This document shows, piece by piece, positions 14,611-14,921 of a DNA stretch of 14,921 nt. Source of the DNA: Deltaproteobacteria bacterium (GTDB taxonomy: Bacteria; Desulfobacterota; SM23-61); assembly GCA_029857975.1 (NCBI GenBank), contig JAOUFX010000014.1, forward strand, positions 1-14,921, given 5' to 3'. Under the pieces are notes generated by a model. The model had not been told where the DNA came from, ran no database searches, and saw only the letters and a list, made by a program, of their open reading frames with translations. Position 1 is the stretch's first letter, and every line of letters begins with the position of its first letter. A program made the position numbers and the translations under genes.

Positions 14611-14921
14611 ATGACTTGGAAAAAAAAACTTGCCAAATTGTGGAATTCTTTATCCCATGGGTTTAAGGAAAGAACCGATGACCTGTTGATCACCCTTGTG
14701 GGCATAGTGGTGGTATTTTCAGCGACGGGTTATGTTCATTTCTTGGCCCCACCGAGCTGGGAGCGGCACTCCAAAGTTGTTACCATTCAAGCCGGAATGG
14801 GTTTCCGTGATATTGCCAGGATTCTGGAAGAAAATGGAATTGTTCGCGATCGCCGAAGTTTTTACCTTTTGGCCCGGATGGAAGAGGCCATTCCGAAAGT
14901 GAAAGCCGGAGAGTATGAAAT
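14611..14921 (+). CDS. mltG: Endolytic murein transglycosylase MltG (YceG), N-terminal part
   Basis: The first 103 residues are seen before the window ends. A basic N terminus (KKKLAK) leads to one membrane helix (about 25-46, LLITLVGIVVVFSATGYVHF), so the enzyme is anchored in the inner membrane with its body in the periplasm. From about residue 55, VVTIQAGMGFRDIARILEEN and the GIVRDRRSFYLLAR stretch match the LysM-like opening of the YceG domain, which cuts nascent glycan strands and sets their length. The catalytic Glu lies beyond the window. The ribosome site is weak (TTTAAAG), but no better in-frame start is seen, and a good promoter sits about 80 bases upstream. Confidence 0.88.
   Translation, partial: MTWKKKLAKLWNSLSHGFKERTDDLLITLVGIVVVFSATGYVHFLAPPSWERHSKVVTIQAGMGFRDIARILEENGIVRDRRSFYLLARMEEAIPKVKAGEYE

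Overview
The window looks like chromosomal DNA of a Gram-negative anaerobe-type bacterium, most likely a deltaproteobacterium (Desulfobacterota). The basis is gene style: a hybrid histidine kinase with a Cys-rich PAS domain of a kind I associate with that group, radical SAM and ferredoxin-like Fe-S proteins, an outer-membrane-type lipid acyltransferase, and dispersed intergenic repeats (CACAGAG, ATCTGCG and GGGTTCAAGG types). The lineage call is inference; no rRNA or other marker is present. I see no tRNA, rRNA, CRISPR array, integrase or transposase.

Layout. 2-601 (+) is the C-terminal part of a radical SAM protein cut by the window edge. 694-4143 (-) is a two-gene sensory unit: an exported PstS-type binding protein, then 3 bases later a membrane hybrid histidine kinase. 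4386-5699 (-) is a formylglycine-generating-enzyme-fold protein whose stop codon abuts a nitroreductase start. 5865-6692 (+) is a Cys-rich 4Fe-4S protein, convergent with an M18 aminopeptidase (6703-8139, -). That gene follows a small CxxC protein (8201-8413, -) and a radical SAM/SPASM-like enzyme (8487-9863, -).

9864-12324 is rich in repeats around plsC (10260-10964, -) and ssb (11329-11742, +). This two-gene block is flanked by two direct copies of a CACAGAG repeat element, and the second copy is split by a G-rich palindromic insert. A 165-bp element with inverted terminal repeats lies in the predicted 5' leader of ssb. 12325-13299 (+) is a long-chain polyprenyl diphosphate synthase. 13419-14393 (-) is a P1-family (DmpA-like) peptidase. 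14611-14921 (+) is the start of mltG.

How the parts fit. Most genes are housekeeping or metabolic: SSB in replication and repair, PlsC in phospholipid synthesis, polyprenyl synthase for quinone or carrier lipids, MltG in peptidoglycan, and two peptidases. The most system-like unit is the binding-protein/kinase pair. It has no partner regulator in the window, and its binding protein lacks a normal start codon: an in-frame TAG lies just upstream and the best ribosome site points to ATT. Promoter-like sequences show that the longest-ORF TTG starts of plsC and the P1 peptidase are probably -35 boxes, so I use shorter starts for both. I found no convincing new defence or biosynthetic system. The unusual content is the repeat architecture, the start-codon anomaly, a degenerate FGE-like protein and the Cys-dense ferredoxin-like protein.
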